Origin: Sthenelais limicola
Lineage: Eukaryota > Annelida > Polychaeta > Phyllodocida > Sigalionidae
Assembly: GCA_942159475.1 (NCBI GenBank)
Contig: OW804097.1
Coordinates: 58,982,986-59,046,985 of the forward strand
Direction of reading: 5' to 3'
Length of the DNA: 64,000 bases
A model generated the notes under the pieces. It searched no databases. It was not told where the DNA came from and saw only the letters and a list, made by a program, of their open reading frames with translations. Every line of letters begins with the position of its first letter. Position 1 is the stretch's first letter. Positions 1 through 11,988 of this stretch are shown in pieces. A program made the translations under genes and the position numbers.

Positions 1-247
1 TGGGCACCAATAACACACGTTATATCACTGCCTCTAGCGCACGCACATTGCCTCATAGCAAGGTACATCTTATGTCTTATATATATTGTTTTGATTATTT
101 TGTCAACCAATTACAGAAATTAGGTCAATCCTCTTCGATGCAGGTCTTCCGGATTATCCATAAATGAAAATATAAATGATAGATTCACTATAAAATATGG
201 TTGTTTCGTAATGGTTATTTTCCCTGTCTTATATGTATCTCAAGTTG
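1..247. other. No recognised feature
   Basis: AT-rich sequence with no ORF or repeat that I could place. Confidence 0.5.
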
Positions 248-436
248 TGAGAAAATGTACAATTCGCCTTCATTAATTCTCTCAAATAACCCAAATTCAT
301 GGCAACGATGACGCTCATAACCGAGTTTAATATAACAGAACAGGTTCTTTTTAAATCAATGCAATATCAAATCTTAAGAGTAATAAGGTCGAATATACTC
401 AGATATACCTAGTATTAATCATTTATTAGCAATAAA
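248..436 (+). mobile_element. Family A element, 3'-truncated
   Basis: Begins GAGAAAATGTACAATTCGCC. The late block TATACTCAGATATACCTAGT is present, but the right terminal repeat is missing and a family B copy abuts. Confidence 0.7.
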
Positions 437-718
437 ACCAAAATTTTGGAGGGCTTTGTCCAGTTGTTCATGCTACAGGGCTATGTCCATATTATTATTA
501 TCCGCTGAAATCATTCCTGCAGTGGCTTCACCCATTAGCAGCGGCGGTCGTTCTGGTGCATAGTCAAATTATGGCCGATTCGACTTCAAAAGCTTATATT
601 AATATATAATTATATTAAATAACAGCACAGAATATTGACAAATCTACCCTTTTAAATCATAATATGAGTAGATTGGGTAAAATTATTTTTTATCCAATAG
701 CTGAGAATGCAGTTTTAA
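437..718 (-). mobile_element. Family B TTAA-type element, one end lost
   Basis: Reads in reverse: AAAATTTTGGAGGGCTTTG, GGCCGATTCGACTTCAAA, TAATATGAGTAGATTGGGTA, and ends GCTGAGAATGCAGTTTTAA. The opposite terminus is absent. Confidence 0.75.
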
Positions 719-722
719 GTGG

Positions 723-800
723 TCAGAAAATGTACAATTCGCCTTCACCAATCCTGTCAACTAACCCAGATGTAGGACAAAAATGTCTACAGTTCAAGCA
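723..800 (+). mobile_element. Family A left-end fragment
   Basis: TCAGAAAATGTACAATTCGC plus about 55 bp of the family interior, then divergence. It lies 4 bp after the family B end. Confidence 0.7.
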
Positions 801-1103
801 TAATTGCAAAAGAATGGAACAAGAAGTAGAAAACATCTACCTTTTTACCGACGGTAGCCGAGAGTGCAACTTTAATCCAGCAGAAATGACATATTTGTCC
901 AGTTCATTGCCAAATGTGATCAATGCTAGGACGGTAATATTAAATAACCACCCGGGCATGACATATGATCCGCCTCTACATGGATTAGTTATGAAGGAAT
1001 TTGCTAAAAGCTCCACATGTCTTCCCTGCTCAGCTTAGCAGGTTCTTCTTGTCGGGATTAATTCCAATCTAACATATGGATCGGCATCAATTCGGTGAAG
1101 TCG

Positions 1104-1321
1104 CCAGAAAATGTACAATTCGCTTTCACAACTCTTCTCGAATAACTCACATTTCAGACAAAAATGTTATGAGTCTCAAAATATAGTTCAACATAACCCA
1201 ACAGATATTCTACATCAAAGCAATACCATGAATTCTCAGATATAACTAGTATTGACCATTTTCCAGCCTAATCTAACAGAATCTATTGAATACCTAGTGC
1301 TGTCAATCGTACATTTTCTGA
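1104..1321 (+). mobile_element. Family A element, complete
   Basis: About 218 bp from CCAGAAAATGTACAATTCGC to ATCGTACATTTTCTGA, with all interior blocks in order. Confidence 0.85.
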
Positions 1322-2791
1322 GGAAGTAACCCATGATCTTCTTGTAATTGCCCATGGGTAGCCTCACACGCAAAAGTCCCCAAACGTATGCCCTCTTACT
1401 TAGCACACTGAGATCCAATACCATCCCCGAAATATAAGTAGACTGATAAACACCCAACTATATTATGTTTACTCATTTTTTGTCAATCTTCTACCAAACA
1501 TTGCAAATTGGCGAAATATTGTGAATTTGGGTCTGTTTTGTATTACATAGGAGCTGAGAACGTTCCCCGATGTAAATATAAGTACATACTTAACCTTCCT
1601 CATTGCCACCCTCTTGTACTTGTACTTACACTTTGGCAAAGGTCAAAGGTTGGTTTGGCAAGTAAAGGTGCCACTCTTTGCCATACCTCATCATTATTTG
1701 TTATACAAAATCTTTATTTTGGTAAGTTCTTCCCAGGAGTTAGACATTTGCCTAATATTGAAACCAGTCGATTTAGATGCGTTCAATTTGAGCCCGGAGG
1801 TGGGTGAACATTTTTAACAGAATTCTGTTGTATCAGAAAAAAAAGAGGGAAATAAAAATGAAGAGAATCTAGGTAAAAATAAAATCAAGCAATGATTTAA
1901 ATTGTAACAGTATTATATTGAAGTTGAGTGAGCAGATCAATAAGCATTGTATTTCTGTTAAAACAAGTCATTCCATGTTGGAAAGGAAAAGGTTTCGTAT
2001 AAGTGTCATAAGAAGATATATTGACGTTGAAATGAAAACTGTATTTTGGAGGATAAGATGATATAATGTTTGTATAAGATAATTCTCTTTCCTTGTAGTT
2101 TTTCCCTTTATAGTATACGATGCCATTATAGAACTCTTGGATTAAAGTTTTTAGTGGCATAACATGAAGGAAGCATGAGCTAATTGTATTTTTCGATGTG
2201 AATCACTCAGGGACAGATAGGATTTGTTGATAGACTGAATAAAGGACACAGTATTGGGGAAAAAGGATATATAGGATTAAGGAAAGGAGTGAAACAAAAC
2301 GATACAATTTATAGTAACAATCATTGATGCAAAATGACTTTGAAATGTATGTATACAAGTGTATATATGATGATTAGGGAATCCTGGAAGACCTGTTATT
2401 TATTTTGTCCGTGGAAGACCTGTTATTATTACAGAGAGATTACACCCATTTTTCGGAATTATTGCAATTGTATAATAAAAAAGGAAATAAACTATTACAT
2501 ACATAAAGAACGTTTAATTAATTTATCTATTTAAAAAGTTGTTGGGCTCCACTGAAACTGAAGAATTCACTTGCTTATTTTCGAAAACGTTCAGTATTCT
2601 CAGCATGCCAGCTTATACTCAAGAACATGTACACAATGTGTGGGCCTATAATTACCCTCAAGCATTGGAGAATGCTTACAATTTAGGATCACCACGCACC
2701 CCTGGAAGATATTGGTAGAGCAGAGGTTAGTTGAGATCTTATGATGTTTAGATCTGGCAGCTGGAGGTTTAGATGTATGAGGTTCGGGTCG
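1322..2791. other. AT-rich DNA, no recognised feature
   Basis: Short ORFs only (under 100 codons), no splice-consistent coding pattern and no family member found. GTGGAAGACCTGTTATT is repeated in close tandem near 2384-2430. Confidence 0.5.
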
Positions 2792-2792
2792 A

Positions 2793-3004
2793 CAGAAAAT
2801 GTACAATTCCCCTTCACCAATTCTCTCAAATAACCCACATTTAAGAGAAGAATTAGGTTCTAAATACAGCTCAACATTACCGAACAGCTTTTCCGATTCA
2901 CCACAATACCAAATATACTCAGATATACCTAGCATTTATCATTTTTCAGCCTAATTCAGCAGAGTTTGCTACATGTGTAGAGCTGCCGATTGTACATTTT
3001 CTGA
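2793..3004 (+). mobile_element. Family A element, complete
   Basis: ACAGAAAATGTACAATTCCC on the left, CCGATTGTACATTTTCTGA on the right, about 212 bp. Confidence 0.85.
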
Positions 3005-3574
3005 CCATCTGACTCATGAACAGATGAGCGGTTAATGTGCTATTTATAGCCCAACCTAATGACCCGCCATCTGGTGAGCTGGACGTGTACACACAGGGGA
3101 GGTGCTCGCGTACATTCATCTCGTCCTCCTAACTATGATTTAGCTGTAGCAAAACAAATCTCTTCATTCATATCAATCTAGTCCTATAGGTAACTTGGAA
3201 CCAAGAAACCCAACCTAACGTGGGCACGAAATGGAAGACCTGAATGTATTTAGATGTTCACTACCCTTTTGCACCAACACCTTAAACACATTATAAAAGA
3301 TACTTTAATTCAAAGAGCGCATGAACGGGTCTATTTAAATTGGGGATTGTTTGTGGTCCTTAGAAGTCTGTCAAACCATGCATGACAAGATTTCCCTAGT
3401 GCAAAATCCCATGATACCTTATGCAAAATGGCATCAGCGCAAGTGAGCTATTCAATTGATTTAATGGGATGTTTTGTTCCGAACTGGCAAGGATATCAAC
3501 ACAGACATAAAAAAATAGAAAGATACCCTTATAGTATCTTTGAGAATATGCGAAATATCCAAGGCTAATCTGTT
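3005..3574. other. Unplaced single-copy-looking DNA
   Basis: No repeat family member or coding signal recognised. Confidence 0.5.
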
Positions 3575-4035
3575 TTCCATTTCCTCTCCCTCTTCTCCAC
3601 CACCACCTCCTTCTCCTCCTCTTCCGTTTCCACCACCACCTCCTCCACCTCTTTTTCCATCTCTTACTTCCCCTCCTCTTCTTCCTTTTCCACCTCCTCC
3701 TCCACCACATCCTCCACCTATTCCTTTTCCACCTCAACTCCTCCTCTTCCTCCACCACTACCTCCTCCAACTACTACTCCTCTTCCTCCTTCTCTGTCAC
3801 CACCTCTTCCTCCACCACTACCTCCTTCTTTTCTACCGCCTCTTCTTCCTCCACCTCCCCCTCCTCTTCCACCATCACCTCCTCCTACTCCCCCTCAATG
3901 ACCTTATCCTCCACCACCTCCTTCTCTTCCTCCACCTCCCCTTCCACCTCCACCCCCCCCCCCCACCACTCTTCCTTCACCACCACCTCCACCCCACCCC
4001 CCCTTTTCATTCATAACCTCCTCTTCCACCTCCTC
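3575..4035 (+). repeat. (CCT)n/(TCC)n pyrimidine tract
   Basis: About 460 bp of imperfect CCT/TTC triplets with a poly-C run near 3953-3963. Proline/leucine-rich and arginine/tryptophan-rich ORFs here are artefacts of the repeat. Confidence 0.95.
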
Positions 4036-4820
4036 CATATACCATGTTTATAAGGTTATGTGTCTTTTGTAAGAAATGTGTTTCAAATTGTGGCCAATAA
4101 AAATGTTTTATAAAATGCCTGGGGTTATGTATGTTTCCTGCAACAACTCCTAACGCATGCCAGATACATAATGTTCTAATTTACCCTGACAAGTCGGCTA
4201 CAACCCAGGTTTCCCCTCCAACGCATGCGCGCATTCTCACGGGCCGTGGAATTTTGAAAATTCTTGAGTGATTTACACAAAAACATGTGCTGGACTCAGA
4301 AGTAGTTTCATGACAACATAACCAAGGTTTATAGATTCTCTAAAGTGAGTTGTTATGGTAAAGCCCGTCAGGTGCTGGTTCTTATCTGTTTTTAATTGCT
4401 AAAAGAGGGTGTTATTCGTCCGTTCACCTCTCTTTACCTGACTTTTACCTAGCTGTGTTAAGAAAAAGCCTTTTAGTTGATAAACATTTTTTCACTTAAT
4501 TCAATTATTTTAGATATTTGACTTTTTTCTATTTTATAAAGTACCTAGGTACCAATGTTATAGGAATAATACTTATGGTGACCTTTTGTTGTTCCTTCTT
4601 TTCTATTTAAGGTACAATTACCTAGATTTAGTTCTGTTGGAGATTAGAATAGTTTGATCATAAGCCAAGGATAGATTTGGTTCTGCTGGAGATATATGAA
4701 AGTAACTTTTGTTGGCTGGGCTTTCAGAGTGGAGGCAATTGTATAATTGACATTTGTAATATCCGCTGCCACTACGAGGGATGTTTTGGAAACAGTTGTT
4801 GCTCTTTCAGTGATTAAGAT
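4036..4820. other. No recognised feature
   Basis: AT-rich intergenic sequence. TAGATTTRGTTCTGYTGGAG occurs twice (about 4623 and 4674), a short local duplication. Confidence 0.5.
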
Positions 4821-4821
4821 A

Positions 4822-4992
4822 GACAGAAAGATTGAGGGAGGAGAGGGGAAGGAGAGAGAGAGTGAAGAGAGAGGGAGAGAGAGAGGCGAGGATAGAGTGA
4901 GGGGAGAGAGAGGGGGGCGGACAAAGACTGAGAGAGAGGGCATAAGAGTGGCGAGAGGGTGAGGGAGAGACACAGAGAAAGAGAGACAGAAA
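4822..4992 (+). repeat. (GA)n-rich tract
   Basis: Imperfect GAGA/GGGA purine run of about 170 bp. Confidence 0.9.
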
Positions 4993-5281
4993 CAGATAAT
5001 CTTCTGAGAAAAGCGATTTTAATTCCTGACTAAAACCATCTAAATTTTGTTTTAAACGGAAATATACCAATTGACATTTTTATACGCGGATTCTTCAGAG
5101 ATCACAGAAGGTGTTACTATGATCAGGGCTCGGCTCAGGTCAATTTGAACTTTACCTGACTTCTGTGGTTAATATGATTGAGCAAATAGTGCCGGCCATG
5201 TAACACTAGCTGCTCAATCAGAAGCTTACATGCAAGGCGTTGCTGGGGCGTCTCACTGGTCGAGTACAATGTGCTAGACCC

Positions 5282-5530
5282 ACCAGTCTTCAGTATTTCT
5301 ACTGATATTAGAAATTTTAAAAATTTTAAAAAACATCTCAAATCTCCCCAAAATTTCACCACTTATACATCTTTTTTGGTGATCAAATATCTTTATATCA
5401 GTAAAAAATGTTCTACAGGTAGTAGAGGCATTACATAATGAGAATTTCTCCCTTGTTTTTTTGCAAAAAAACCCACTTCTCTCTTGTTTTAGAAGATTTT
5501 TAGTATTTTTTTTGCATGACCCGACCTGCC
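5282..5530 (+). repeat. Family I dispersed repeat
   Basis: Shares CAGTCTTCAGTATTTCTACT, TCAAATCTCCCCAAAATTTC and GGTAGTAGAGGCATTACAT with the copies in EXT2 introns at 58.9 and 60.0 kb. Confidence 0.65.
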
Positions 5531-5561
5531 TCCCTTGTAGAAATACAGTCATCTTAAAGTG

Positions 5562-5625
5562 CTGTATTTTGGGTTATTTCAGAGGATTGGTAAAGGACAA
5601 TTTTTATATTTTCTGATGAATTGGC
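5562..5625 (-). mobile_element. Family A fragment
   Basis: GGGTTATTTCAGAGGATTGG followed by a decayed terminal repeat, ATATTTTCTGATGAATTG. Confidence 0.55.
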
Positions 5626-5639
5626 CCATAAAGGGTGTT

Positions 5640-5745
5640 CAATCTGCATTCTCAGTTACTATGATGAAAAAGATATTTACTATGACTTATCAGGACTGAC
5701 TTTAGGTATATTCTGCCAGAAATGTGTTGATTAGATGGGTTGGAA
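5640..5745 (+). mobile_element. Family B fragment with internal deletion
   Basis: CTGCATTCTCAGTTACTATG, then ACTATGACTTATCAGGACTG, then a jump to AGAAATGTGTTGATTAGATG. The middle of the element is missing. Confidence 0.6.
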
Positions 5746-5817
5746 GAGAACCCACCTCCTCCTCTTGAAGTGAATATTTTTATTTCACCGATATTAAGTT
5801 TAGAGTGAAGCTTTAAC

Positions 5818-5884
5818 CCAGCAGTTTGGCGCGAGAGGTTTTCCCTCAGTTCGGATTGACTGTCTCATCTCTGAGCCTAGGCGT
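5818..5884 (-). mobile_element. Family C fragment
   Basis: GCGAGAGGTTTTCCCTCAG and CATCTCTGAGCCTAGG match the left half of family C in reverse. Confidence 0.65.
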
Positions 5885-5887
5885 AAG

Positions 5888-5921
5888 GTGAATTGTACAT
5901 TTATTGAGGACCTGACCCAGT
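5888..5921 (-). mobile_element. Family A end fragment
   Basis: GTGAATTGTACATTTATTGA followed by GGACCTGACCCA, one terminus only. Confidence 0.55.
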
Positions 5922-6052
5922 GTCTAAGGAGCATGAGAGCAGCACGCGAGGCGCTCCTTACACCAGTCCCACCAATACAAGACCATGTGTCAATCTAGGG
6001 CCAAAACAAAAATAGGTGTGTTTCCGATTTATATTGCTGAAAACTAGGTACA

Positions 6053-6233
6053 GTCGAGGCTCAAAGTTGAGAGTCCCTTCAAACTAAGGTAAAGCCTCTC
6101 GCTTGAAACCGCAGAATGCAATTATTATCCCGTTGGGACCGCAAATTACTATTATAATCCCATTAGGGCGCCAGAAAATCATTAGCGCAGTAGGCGTCCA
6201 ATCACTGATATACCATTCTTATCTGATCGGAGA
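6053..6233 (+). mobile_element. Family C element nested in J
   Basis: Starts GTCGAGGCTCAAAGTTGAG and contains ATTAGCGCAGTAGGCGTCC and CATTCTTATCTGATC. The right terminal repeat is lost. Confidence 0.75.
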
Positions 6234-6346
6234 AACAAGAGAAATATACCTTTTAGGGGATTTTTGTTTGTTTGGGTTTCCCCTGCTTTAATTAGCTTTT
6301 TGGTGCAAATCACCCCAGAATATTAGCCAAGCTCAAGAAAACCTTA

Positions 6347-7363
6347 AAGCCCACACACACATACACGAATTGGGCCCACGAATTGGGCTCACGAACGTTC
6401 GTACGAAATTATTGTGCCCACGATTAATCGTGGATGTTCACGAATTTCCGTACGAAAATTCGTGGACCCAAATTTGGTCAATTTTGCCACGAATTCAGTG
6501 GATTGTTCACGAATTTTGCCACGAATTCAGTGTGCTGCGAATTCAAAATTTCGTGGCATTGAATTTCGTGGCAAGTCCAAATTATTTATCTGATTCGTGT
6601 ATGTGTGGGTCTGGCCACGAATTGTCGTGGCTTCAACATTAGTGTCTACGATAGATCGTGGATGCTGCCACGACAATCGAATATATTCGATTGTCGTGGG
6701 TGAGCCACGAATTTGAGCCATTTGGTGAGCCACGAATTTGGCACCATAGGAGTTAAATGAAAATATGTGGAAAAGTACACAAGTGATAACAATGAATTTT
6801 CGCATGGTTAAACTTACATATCAGATCTATATTTGGACATAAATATAGTTATTATGAGGTAACAATTCCACCAATTTGACAACATTTGGCACCGATGAAT
6901 GGTACATATTTCTACATAAATGAGGATTTAAATTAGAAATAAATAAAACAAATATGCCCATAATGTTTTGAATCACTGTGTATGTCACAGGTATCAACAT
7001 AAGGGTCAAAACGCTTATTAGTTTGTGAAAATATTCCCACTAGAAGAAAAGTTACAGCCAAATAACGATTCAGTAATTTATTTTTGTTTAAAGAATTTTA
7101 TTTTCACATTGTATATAGAGGTTTTCAAAAATCGTGGGAAGCATTACTACCGAATTCGTGGCGACTACTAGATGCCAATTCGTGCCAGTGTGCGCCAAGT
7201 CGACACAAATTCAGAAAAATGCCTGAAATCGTGTATGTGTGCGCCAAAATTGGGACCATGATTTACACAAATCACACCACAAATTGGCTATGATTAGATC
7301 CACGAGTAATCGTGAGTCCCAATTTCGTGGCAGATTTTAATTCGTGTCTGTGTGTGTGGGCTT
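6347..7363. mobile_element. Element F, 1.02-kb palindrome-rich TIR element with TTA flanks
   Basis: Ends AAGCCCACACACACATACAC and, inverted, GTGTGTGTGTGGGCTT. TTA lies directly outside on both sides (6344-6346, 7364-7366), the 3-bp pattern typical of PIF/Harbinger elements. The outer 400 bp is packed with CACGAA/TTCGTG in both orientations and contains a perfect 32-bp palindrome (6668-6699, centre ATATTCGAT). No transposase ORF, so non-autonomous. Confidence 0.75.
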
Positions 7364-7433
7364 TTAGGTGAGGTAAATATGTCTAGGTAGGGTGGTAAAT
7401 CGGAAACACACCTATTATTTCTTTTGGCCTAGA

Positions 7434-7988
7434 CGGAGTATCTCCCTTACGCCTAATTCTTTCCCAGCCCTTCCTAAATTAATTAATTCACTGGCGCACT
7501 GCCTAAAAGAGCCCGTCATAATGTATGCTCCGCCTCGCTTGGGCCGTTGCCAATCAGCCATAAATAATTAATTATCGCGCCTAAGTTAATTGAATTTTGT
7601 TTCTCCCTTTCAACAATAGAAATCCCACCGCCCAAGGCTAAGCACTAACTCGCTAGTTATAAAATCACATGTTTGCCAAACAGGAAAATAGGTTCATTTA
7701 ACCAAAATAATAGCGAAGAGACTTTTTTGATAAAGCCTTTCTTGCATAAAGATGCAAATACAAAATGCGCTATTCAAAGAGCCATGGAGTAGACTTTTAT
7801 AAATTGTTGGTTGATATTGGATGTAAGGGATATGCTTAGATGGGCCAAATCTGAGATCTGACCCAGAATTTGAAGCTTTACTATTTATAAATTGTTGATA
7901 GTTGATATAAAGGATATGGCTTTATATCGAATAGGCTCAGGTTGATTCTCGTGCATTTATAAAAGATTTGTTTTGGGTGTTGATTTGA
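7434..7988. other. No recognised feature
   Basis: AT-rich. TATAAATTGTTG followed by TTGATAT and GGATATG occurs twice (about 7798 and 7886), a small local duplication. Confidence 0.5.
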
Positions 7989-8022
7989 TTAAAGCTGCAT
8001 TCTCAGCTAACTTCACTAAAAA
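7989..8022 (+). mobile_element. Family B left-end fragment
   Basis: TTAAAGCTGCATTCTCAGCT, then unrelated sequence. Confidence 0.6.
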
Positions 8023-8792
8023 AATCATCTTCTTACACTTTGGAGTCGAAACAGAACTACAATATACCCACCTAGATACTTTAGCAACTCAGGGCACCAC
8101 AAAAACGAGTGAGTATACATGCATAATATTCCTAAATAAAATCCTCTTTTAAAAAAGAATGTGTTAAAAAAGATATGTTACATGGTATGAAAGGACCACT
8201 TCCACACTGTAAGCGCAGCCAACTGCAAGTCGGCGCGCCCAGACTGCCAGCTAATTGTCACACATAAATCAGCAGTGTGAGCGCTCACTATGTAGTTACT
8301 GGTTGGTATGTTGTTTATTTATATTATAAGGGTCAGATCCTCAGAAGAGGTACACTCGCCAACTAGTTTAGTTTTTAAAGATGTTCATTCAGGAATTAAC
8401 ATTACATCACTTATTATCGGCCAATCCTGACACATCTATAGAGAAAAGTTCATTTTTAATTATAATTATCATCTGTATACTTAGAAATTATTGGAATCAT
8501 AAGAAAAGAAAGAGAAATCTAAGCGAAGCTGGATACTGGGGATGGGTGTGTACAGTGACTATATGAATTAAAAAGTGACATGTTTTGGTTCATTCAGTAA
8601 ATTCTGCTAAATTAGACTTCAGGAATAAAGAACAACATACTGTACAACTAGTAGTGAATCACGTTCAGGTATTGACGAAAGTGATATTTCCACTAATAAA
8701 AATTGCAAGAGACCCAAGAGGGCTTGAAAACCTCCCATCAGCCGGCGAATCGCCCACTTGCTGCAGTCCATGGATTGAAATAAAATGTTTTC
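8023..8792. other. No recognised feature
   Basis: Mixed AT-rich DNA with a GC-richer patch at 8205-8290 (CGGCGCGCCC). No coding signal. Confidence 0.5.
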
Positions 8793-8957
8793 ATATTATC
8801 ATAATCGTCAATACTATAGGTACATCTGAGTATATTTGGTATTGGGTTGATTCAGACAATCTGTTCGGTTATGTTGAACAGTATTTTGAACCTATTTTCT
8901 GTTTTAAATTTTGGATATTTGAGAGGAAGGGTGAAGGCGAATTGTACATTATCTGAC
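8793..8957 (-). mobile_element. Family A element, truncated at one end
   Basis: ACATCTGAGTATATTTGGTA through GGCGAATTGTACATTATCTGA and outer repeat CGACCTGACCCAT. The other terminus is missing. Confidence 0.8.
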
Positions 8958-9107
8958 GACCTGACCCATGTAGAGGGAGAAATCAGAGCAGTGCATCTCC
9001 TCTCATCACAACTATACTACACTTACCTCACCCAGTAACCTACGAGCTATAGGTCTATACACAAACTCACTGACATTAGAGGGATATCTTTACCAATAGG
9101 AAATGTA

Positions 9108-9294
9108 TTAAATAGATAGATAGACAAATAGATAGAGAGATAGGGAGATCAATAGATAGGAAGATAGAGAGAAATAGAGAAGGATAGAGAGAGACATAGA
9201 TAGAGAGATAGAAATAGAGATATTACACAAAATATACACAAGGTCACAGAAATCGGGGGGATATAACAATAGGCAAGGTATTAGATAGATGGAC

Positions 9295-9325
<31 letters not shown>

Positions 9326-9345
9326 AATACATAGATAGTCAGTCA
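9108..9345 (+). repeat. GATA/GAGATA microsatellite
   Basis: Imperfect GATAGA arrays with a pure (GATA)n stretch at 9291-9323, interrupted at 9225-9280. Confidence 0.9.
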
Positions 9346-9849
9346 GAAAGACATTAAGTTTTGTGTTTGACACCTAGTCTTGTCTCTTATTATGTCTTAT
9401 TCATTGATAAAGTGATAAAGTTAGTTTAACAAATTTAAAACAAAAATTTCTTGTCTCTATTGTTTGGCACCACGTCTTGTGTTTGACAAGTCTAGCTTGG
9501 TACTAACCCTACTCTGACAAGCCCAGCTTGTGTTGTATCGATGTGCCATGACCCGGTCACTATCGAAATAATCTACCTCCCTGGTATTGTTCGATAACCA
9601 GTGCTTACTTCCAGTCAAGCACAGCAGTGGATGTGTTCGATTACCCGCCTCATTGCTAGCGTAAACAAGGCAACTCCCACCGGAGGCTGGGAGTATGTGG
9701 TCCGGGTAGAGACTGGGTGTGATTATGTAGTAAGTTATGTACCAATGATATAATAACATCCCCTGCAATAACCAGTGGCCAAGCATAACCACCGGGGTGT
9801 ATGGTGGTTAGGTCGCTAGCACCTGCTGCGATATATAGAATGTACCATC
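9346..9849. other. Unplaced sequence
   Basis: GACAAGTCTAGCTTGGTAC and GACAAGCCCAGCTTGTG form a local repeat near 9486-9535. No gene recognised. Confidence 0.45.
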
Positions 9850-10345
9850 TCCTCCGTTTTCCACCACCTCCTCCTCCTCCTCCTCCACTCCCTCCCCTAT
9901 CTCGCTTTCCAGCACCTCCTTCTCCTCCTCCCCTTCCCCGTTTTCCAGCACCTGCCCTCCTCCTTCTCTGCCTCGTTTTCCAACACCTCCTCCTCCTCCA
10001 CCCCTATCCCATTTTCCAGCACTTCTTCCTCCTCCTCCCTAGTTTTCGCCCTCCTCCCCTTCGTCTACCTTGTTTTCCACCACCTCCCCCTCCCCCTCGT
10101 TTTCCACCACCTCATTCTCCCACTCCCCTCATCCTCTCCCTCCTCCCCCTCCTTTTCCACCACCTCCTCCTCCCCTACCTCCTTTTCCTCCACTCCCTCC
10201 TCCTCCTCTGCCTCGTTTTCCACCACCTCTTTCTATTCCTCCACCTCCTTCTCCTCCTGCTTCACTTCCTCCTTGTCCACCTCTTCCCCCTCCACCTCAA
10301 TTTTTCACCTCCTTCAACCCCCCTCCCTTTCCTCTCCTTCCTTGT
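9850..10345 (+). repeat. (CCT)n pyrimidine tract with a higher-order GTTTTCCA phrase
   Basis: CCT triplets punctuated by CGTTTTCCACCACCTCC-like phrases every 40-60 bp. The long proline/leucine ORF is an artefact. Confidence 0.95.
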
Positions 10346-10348
10346 CCA

Positions 10349-10385
10349 TGTTAAAGCTGCTCTCCCAGCTATTTCCTATACAAAT
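10349..10385 (+). mobile_element. Family B terminus abutting the CCT tract
   Basis: TGTTAAAGCTGCTCTCCCAG starts within a few bases of the end of the pyrimidine tract. Confidence 0.55.
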
Positions 10386-11760
10386 CTCAAATTTCGCTTA
10401 TTTAGATCTCAAATACCCTACCCAACCTTGTCCCAAGAGTTTGAGTCTCTTTCTTAATGTTAAAAATAGATATTTGAGTATTTGAGTATTGGTGACCACC
10501 AGTAGATTTAAATATACTTGCCACCATTTCTAAAGCCCTGTCCTGCCCTCTATAGTCATAGCCCCACATAACATGTGACCTGCCTCGACCAATAAGATCA
10601 GAGGATACAGGAGCCTGTTTACCCATTTACAGGCTACAGGCCACACCGCCCTGCCACCTATTGTTAACTAGTGGCAATTCCAAAACCAAATAATAGCTTG
10701 GCTTTTACTTGACCACGATCTGGTCAGTTCTTAAATCACTGAATTTAAATATTTATTGAACTTTCCATTAAGTAAGAGATCGATAATAGTGAGTTTGGGA
10801 ACTAATCTCAATGTAATTTCGAAAGAACCATCCAATATTAATACTAGGGAAGGCAACTTTCACCCCTCCCCCTCCCCCTCCACCTCCTCCTGTCCCTCAT
10901 TTTGCACCTCCTGTCCCTCGTTTCGCACCTCCTTTCCCTCCTCCTCTCCCTCTTTGCCCCACCCTTCGATCATTATCATGTGAACCTACTCAGCGTTGAT
11001 ACTTACAAAATCATTCGTTATGTCATATTGATCATCCATTACATTAACCATAGCATCTAAGGCCGACGGTGGGACGACCGTCGCTGTAACCATGACGTGA
11101 ATGTGTACCTTCGGCCAATAACATTTTCAACAAAATACTGATGATCAGTAATTTACTATAGAATGTTGTTATTACCTCTATTATTAATTATGGTATAATT
11201 ATTCTAAGTGTTTACTTTTCATAATAAAAAATATTGGAGTATTTAGCAATGTTAAACAGTGATTCCTAAGTCATTTAGATGTTGCCTTCCGAACAGGCTT
11301 CCCAGATGAAAATGTTTAGTAATTTTGAAAAGAGTTGTTGGGGCTCCAATAAAATTGAGAGTGATCCAGGGGTGAACCATATACACCCCCTCAATTAACT
11401 TTTACATAATCTCATGAAATATATCTGAAGTCAAGTTTTGCGTTAAGATAAAGAACAGAAACTTGCACAAACGTTAGCATTGGGCTAATGTTTAAGGGAA
11501 TGATTTAAGCTTCCCCCTTTCACTATTTGTTGGTATTTTTTTTTACCGAAAGTTTGCGAAACCTGCGAAATAACTTGGCCCCAATGTTCTTCTTCCATGA
11601 AAGTTGAAACAGATCACTCACCTACAAGGATAAAGAAAATAACATTTAGAATTCATGATTTCAAAGGTAAAAATAAAGTTACTGATATACGAACATAATT
11701 ATCAATGATACATCAAATAAAAGGAAAAATACATCAATTGCATGTGACGCCCAATGCAAA
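10386..11760. other. Mostly unplaced DNA with a short CCT tract
   Basis: 10862-10972 is a second, shorter TCC/CCT run. GACGGTGGGACGACCGTCG near 11063 is a small inverted repeat. No coding exon recognised. Confidence 0.5.
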
Positions 11761-11988
11761 TGGGTCAGATCATCAGAAAATGTACAATTGGAAGCTCTAA
11801 ATATTTAGCACATTTTGATAAATAAGGCTCAAACATGATAGATAACAAGACAACATACTACTGCCCAATTGCTATAGTATCTTTCGATACTAGGAGGGTA
11901 GCCCAGCTGATTTGCTAACTGCTATTTTCTTTTGCTTCTAATTTTTAGTATATAGTTCTTTTTTTGTATTTCTTTTTTTCATTTGATT

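Larger units (their letters stand above)
5994..7433. mobile_element. Family J element with 38-bp inverted ends, containing C and F insertions
   Basis: The first 38 bases (5994-6031, ending GGTGTGTTTCCGATTTA) and the last 38 (7396-7433, beginning TAAATCGGAAACACACC) are inverted repeats with few mismatches. Removing the family C copy (6053-6233) and element F (6347-7363) leaves about 240 bp of J, including CTTTAATTAGCTTTTTGG, which recurs at 15.86 kb. No coding capacity; a short TIR element of unknown superfamily. Confidence 0.7.

Noticed and set aside
3396..4016. Overlapping proline/leucine-rich and arginine/tryptophan-rich ORFs on both strands
   Set aside because: They are translations of the CCT/GGA triplet tract. 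The same holds for ORFs at 9801-10457, 18275-18826, 29846-30361, 30395-30999, 38570-39232, 39824-40275, 40810-41322 and 44980-45330.
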